A stretch of DNA of 22,016 bases. Source: Chara braunii. Its lineage: Eukaryota; Streptophyta; Charophyceae; Charales; Characeae. Where the stretch lies: NCBI GenBank assembly GCA_003427395.1, contig BFEA01000103.1, positions 1,625,111 through 1,647,126 on the forward strand, given 5' to 3'. Made by a program: the position numbers and the translations under genes. Positions 18,030 through 22,016 of this stretch are shown here, in pieces (the stretch's first letter is position 1; every line of letters starts with the position of its first letter). The notes under the pieces were generated by a model that worked only from the letters and a program-made list of their open reading frames with translations, searched no databases and had not been told where the DNA came from.

Positions 18030-20060
18030 AGCCTAGCTGAATTGTGATTTGTATTTATACTTATTGTGACATTTATGTAAATTTTTTACTTCTACTTTGT
18101 GTTTAAAAATACAAGCTCTTCGCTTTCTGATGTTTCATCCTATTAGGCGTTATAACCGAATTATATTATCTCCAAGTGCGCTTAACTTCTTACACACAAT
18201 CGCTCCTTCACACCTCGATTTTTTTTTTTTTCCCGTCGAATTTCACGGTTGTCTTTGTCTCCCTCCTTATTGCTTGTTCGACAGTGCGAACTCCCTTCCT
18301 TCCCCTCACTTCTTATTGACGTTTATTCAATTTGTTTTATTGTGCATATTTCCTTCTTCATCTCTTTTTTTATCCTTGATTGTTATTGATCGAACATTAT
18401 GTATCTCAGTTCGATGCATGAAGTATAGTTAAATCTCGCATGTTGCGCTCCAAGTATGCAACTCATAAGGCAGTTTTTGCTCGTCCGTTCTCTTCTTGTC
18501 TAACTGATCCGCCTGCTCGCATGTATCCCCATAACTATGAATTATGGAAGCATGAGGTTGATTTTTTTTTAATAATCCCCTAAAATATATTAAATAATTT
18601 TTCCAAACCTATAGCCTTTAGTTTGAGTTGTCTTGTGATTTTTTTCCTCTTTTTTTTTATTGATGTTATTCTGGTATTTTAATTTTGAAGCAATTTTCGG
18701 TTCATTGTTTCTTGCATTCATAAATAGTTACTCATCAATATTTGAAATATTTGAATAGTTTGTAAGATGCTTTGGCATGCCTAGAAAAAAAAATTGAACA
18801 ATTTTTGCATGAAATGATCGAGAGGCACTCTGTTTGTTCATTTATCGGTATCGGTGTTCCCCGATTTTTATTATGGATATCTCATTGCAGTTTTTCGTGT
18901 GTGATTGTCACCTCCTCGTTGCTCCTCGTCGAACAACGAAAGTTTCATGTGTTTCACTTATCAAAAACAAATGCGTCAAGCATGCAGATGAGATGTTAGA
19001 GAAGCAATGATGTGAATTTGTTATCGCTACTTTTTTGTCGACGGAATACACTGTTCTAACGTCATTGATTTGAGGCTTGTAAGCATTGATATTGTCTTCC
19101 TTTTCTTTTTCTCCTACCAAAAGCTCATTGTGATCCTTTTTTTTTTTTCCTACCAAAAACTCATTGTGATTTTTTGACCTTTCATCAGATTTTTTTTGCC
19201 ACAAACATTGTGGTTAGAGTGTAGGCGTGAAGAGTATTACCGACACCAGGGGTTCGCATACGAGGCGAGTAATAATGTAGACTTCCAGGTTCGACGCACT
19301 CGAATGAGGGTATTCATCTCGTACTGGCGAGCTTTATGAGGTTCGTAAATATCACATGAAAGGCCCAATGTGATCCTATATATGCCTCTAAGCTCTCTGG
19401 TTGAAGTAAATGGTGAAAAGTACGTCTAAATAGTTCCACAACTTGAACCCCGAGGCATTTGTAAGGAACCATTCCCTCTTTTTTTACCTTTTTTATCATA
19501 ATTTGCATTCAGTCCTTAACATGACTTGTGAAGTTGCATTTTTGCCCTACTCCTTTTTAATTGGTTGGGGGAACTCGGCATAGATCTTAGTTTCAAACTA
19601 GGACTCCACCTCACTTCTTTAAACTTCTTAGCACACTTTTTTTGCCTACACGCCCTCCCACATAAAAATCACACTATGACGAGCGAGTTTTTTGCAATGT
19701 ACAAAGTTTTGTACACCCCCCACTTACTCACTATTTAAAGATGGGTGGCATGCTGCTTTTTGCTTCCTATCTTTTAAAATTGACGTACTTCGCAAATGTC
19801 GTGTTTGATGGAGTATCTATTGGTTTTTCTACAGCCGTGCTTTTATGTTTTTGTTTCAGTTCAATTTTTAAAAAATTCATCGTAATTTTTAATGAAAATT
19901 TAATTTTTGACAAAAATATAAAGGAATCGACATCTGATTTTTTGTGCGCCTTAGTGAGTGCAACTGAATTTTTTTTTGAGTTTTCAATTTTGAATTTGTC
20001 GTATGAATTAGGTATTACTTTCACTCACATTTCATATAATTGTTTACGGGTTTTTTCTCT
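18030..20060. other. AT-rich segment without a recognised gene
   Basis: About 2 kb rich in T runs. It is bounded by GC-rich repeats in opposite orientation. The 165-codon plus frame at 19741-20238 is hydrophobic because of T-rich codons and runs on into the GC-rich flank, so it is not a convincing gene. A minus frame at 18908-19204 contains a 12-residue tandem repeat but no known motif. Confidence 0.5.
19112..19170. repeat. Two-copy direct repeat, period 36 bp
   Basis: TCCTACCAAAAGCTCATTGT and its copy 36 bases later differ at one base, with T runs between. On the minus strand it encodes two copies of NHNEFLVGKK/DHNELLVGEK in one open frame. Confidence 0.75.
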
Positions 20061-20066
20061 TATCGC

Positions 20067-20130
20067 GCTGTCGGGCGCATCGGTCCGGCATCGCACAGGG
20101 GCAGCGTGGGACCCTCCCTGCCGCGTCACT
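20067..20130 (-). repeat. Inverted copy of the 17,985-18,024 GC-rich repeat
   Basis: The reverse complement reads GTGACGCGGCAGGGAGGGTC ... GGACCGATGCGCCCGACAGC. It follows the same order as GCGACGCAACCGGGAGGGTC ... GGAACCGATGCGCACGACAC at 17,972-18,022, with an extra ~20 bases in the middle. Confidence 0.6.
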
Positions 20131-21560
20131 CAGGAGTTGGTTTTTAAAACCCTTCGTTGCAATATACATGGAGCTTCCATAAGTCGCTCCGGCCGGGTGC
20201 GCCAGCCATACCTCTCGCGAGCCCCTACGACAGGATAGGGCCTACCCGAGGCACGACTTACCTACACCTTACGGGAGCTGTCACCTCCCTTCGATGGGCG
20301 TATCCCCGCCGAGCTACCAGTTCACAGTACGAAAGCTAATCAGTTGCAATCGCAGAGGTGGACCAGCCGAGGGCATTTCTCGTTCGCTGTAGCATAGGGG
20401 GTACGCGCGGTAATAGCCTCTATCGGACAGGCACGCGAACCAACATCTTGGGGGGGCTGAGGTCCCAAGCGCGACTCATCGTCGGTCGACTAGGACGCAT
20501 CCCACACACCACGCGCACTCCACTTTACGAACACTCATACACACAAAACAACATATATACTAAACGACACAATACCAACAACGCGACAACGCTCCTAGCC
20601 CCTCGGTAGCCGACCCATAACTTTCCAGTGCGGAAATCGAATAGGCGTCGCGCGCTGAACTTGGTATAAAACCGCGTGGACGCAGGGCATACTCATATCG
20701 ACTTGCAATGCAGGCGTACACAATCAGTCGCAACGATGGCGTACTATGTAGTGCCCATAATCAAGCGGTCCCTCGTGGATTCGAGTACCGCTTATGACAC
20801 TCAAGTGTCAGACTTTAAGTGTCCTGAGGGCCTAACCCTTCACGACATTGCACGGCTGAAGGAATAGTTGTGCAGTCGTCAAGGCACCTCAGGCTCTCGA
20901 CCTGAGTGTCACGGTAGGCAAATCAAATAAGCTCTTTGCGAGGGAAAACCCCTCCCCTGCAGAGCCTAGGGCTTGGGATATCCTGGACAAGGACCTCGAA
21001 TCCCGGCCCAGGAACAAACGTCCGACTAAGAAAATCATCAAAAAGCAAGAGACAAGAATAAAAGGAGAGACCTCCTCTAAGTCCCTCAGTCTCAGCTCCT
21101 GAGTGGGCTCCAATGTGGGGGCTCTTCAACCCATGCAAACACTCATCCCAAGTATACCCATGCATACATATATAAGAGTTAAATATGTGATGATCATTTT
21201 TCATGGTCTCACTGGGGTCTCTCACGATAATACGTATATGTGTGATCGCAGGCAACCAAATCCAGAATCTGATTCATAACACATACCTGCCATCACATCA
21301 ACAAACCAAATCAACAGCCCACACACTACACGGAGTCAACCCCAACCACCTTCGACATTCGTACCCCTTGCTTTAGCCATCCAAGCCCCAAAACCTCTTG
21401 TCCAACCAACCTTAATTAAATACCCAGCACCTTTGTCAAATGGTCATTCAATAAAAGTCCGGGTGAAACCTTAATAAAACAACGAAATCACCAGGGCTAA
21501 AGCCTTTTAGGTTGAGTGTAGAGGGAGAGTTGAAATTGAGTCGTAGACCGACGAATCGGC
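20131..21560. other. Region without a recognised gene
   Basis: It is GC-rich to about 20,900 and then mixed. Short ORFs up to about 110 codons lack motifs. A 12-bp inverted repeat (TGTGATCGCAGG at 21241-21252 with 21286-21297, one mismatch) and a minus-strand TATATATG near 21,170 are the only marks seen. The DNA becomes C/A-rich from about 21,270, like 1,330-1,860. Confidence 0.4.
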
Positions 21561-21567
21561 AACCGAC

Positions 21568-21586
21568 CTGTTATCAGTGATAACAG
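21568..21586. repeat. Perfect 19-bp palindrome
   Basis: CTGTTATCA-G-TGATAACAG has two exact 9-bp arms around one base. It is followed by several GATC words (GATCC...GGATC) within 70 bases. It could be a protein binding site or chance. Confidence 0.6.
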
Positions 21587-21659
21587 TAAGTGATCCTCAA
21601 AGGATCAAGCTGGATCTAGCCCTGAACTTGGATCAAATGATCAAAAGGACCTGTAACAC

Positions 21660-22016
21660 ACGGCAGGCCAATCCCCAAACTAAGATCATAAGTGTATGGA
21701 GAATACAACTCCATAATACATCCTCACTCAAAATTTCCTTATTAGCTAAATCTAAGTCTTCTTTTAAGTCAGTGCTTAAGCTGAAGGTAGACCAACTGCA
21801 AAAATCTCCCCTATCCTGGGTGGATCGCCTGAATCACCTATAAAAATATAATCTATCTCCTCTAAACTAAGAAAATTTTGGCAAGTGTCTTTTCATAATT
21901 TATATAAGCTTAGATATGGGATCAGAAATAATCTCTAACTCCTGGAAAGTCAAATTTTATCTAACTCTTTGAATTAGTAGAAATTTGGGTAGCACTTCCT
22001 TTAGAAAGGGAGACTT
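21660..22016. repeat. Second copy of the AT-rich tandem-repeat family
   Basis: GGCCAATCCCCAAACTAAGA near 21667 parallels GGCCAATACCCAAGCTAAAC near 1797 in the same orientation. Repeat cores follow near 21,878 (TTGGCAAGTGTCTTTTC) and 21,985 (AAATTTGGGTAGCACTTCCT). The last matches the core of the units at 1,965-2,454. It runs off the window. Confidence 0.6.

Noticed and set aside
19741-20238. 165-codon hydrophobic ORF resembling a membrane protein
   Set aside because: T-rich DNA gives F/L/I-rich translation by composition. The frame crosses from AT-rich DNA into the inverted GC-rich repeat.
20889-21255. Overlapping minus ORFs of 74 and 110 codons
   Set aside because: No motif, no conserved composition, and the two frames compete for the same bases.
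1-22016. CRISPR array, rRNA gene or bacterial operon
   Set aside because: No regularly spaced identical repeats, no rRNA signature and no ribosome binding site pattern were seen.

Overview
The window looks like repeat-rich, non-coding nuclear DNA of a eukaryote, dominated by old retroelements. The reasons are long homopolymers and microsatellites, no compact operons, degenerate tandem repeats, and retroelement domains broken by many stops. Kingdom and species cannot be fixed from sequence alone. A large plant or fungal genome fits best: the polymerase pieces resemble chromodomain-type/fungal-like Ty3 (gypsy) elements, and the nonsense changes look like methyl-cytosine decay. No complete conserved host gene was recognised.

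Layout. (1) 1-612, + strand: C-terminal fragment of an unusual reverse transcriptase, cut by the window edge. (2) 1,230-2,700: a short direct repeat, then AT-rich DNA with about five ~121-bp tandem repeats. A relative of this DNA reappears at 21,660-22,016. (3) 2,786-8,004, minus strand: a decayed Ty3-type retroelement. Read in transcription order it has tandem copies of an unrecognised protein module, a gag-like region with a CCHC zinc knuckle, an aspartic protease, and a reverse transcriptase whose catalytic core is deleted. A further module copy lies at 9,069-9,536, and a weaker reading frame may extend to 11,046. Most of this is one frame interrupted by stops that could each come from CGA, CAG or CAA by C-to-T change. 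(4) 11,050-13,400: no recognisable gene, with a 34-base C run. (5) 13,650-14,730: a doubtful charged ORF, then a SINE-like insertion with an A-tail, candidate target duplication and a tRNA-like stretch. (6) 14,940-16,660: two microsatellites enclosing the best-preserved plus-strand ORFs (15,361-16,498), of unknown function. (7) 16,660-21,600: no convincing genes. GC-rich repeats in opposite orientation bracket a 2-kb AT-rich segment (18,030-20,060), and there are small palindromes.

How the parts relate. The minus-strand pieces belong together as one gag-pol type unit. The oddity is the repeated-module coding region of at least 0.6-1.1 kb upstream of gag, which ordinary Ty3 elements lack. Everything else appears to be independent repeat debris. 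All calls come from reading by eye; no database search was possible.
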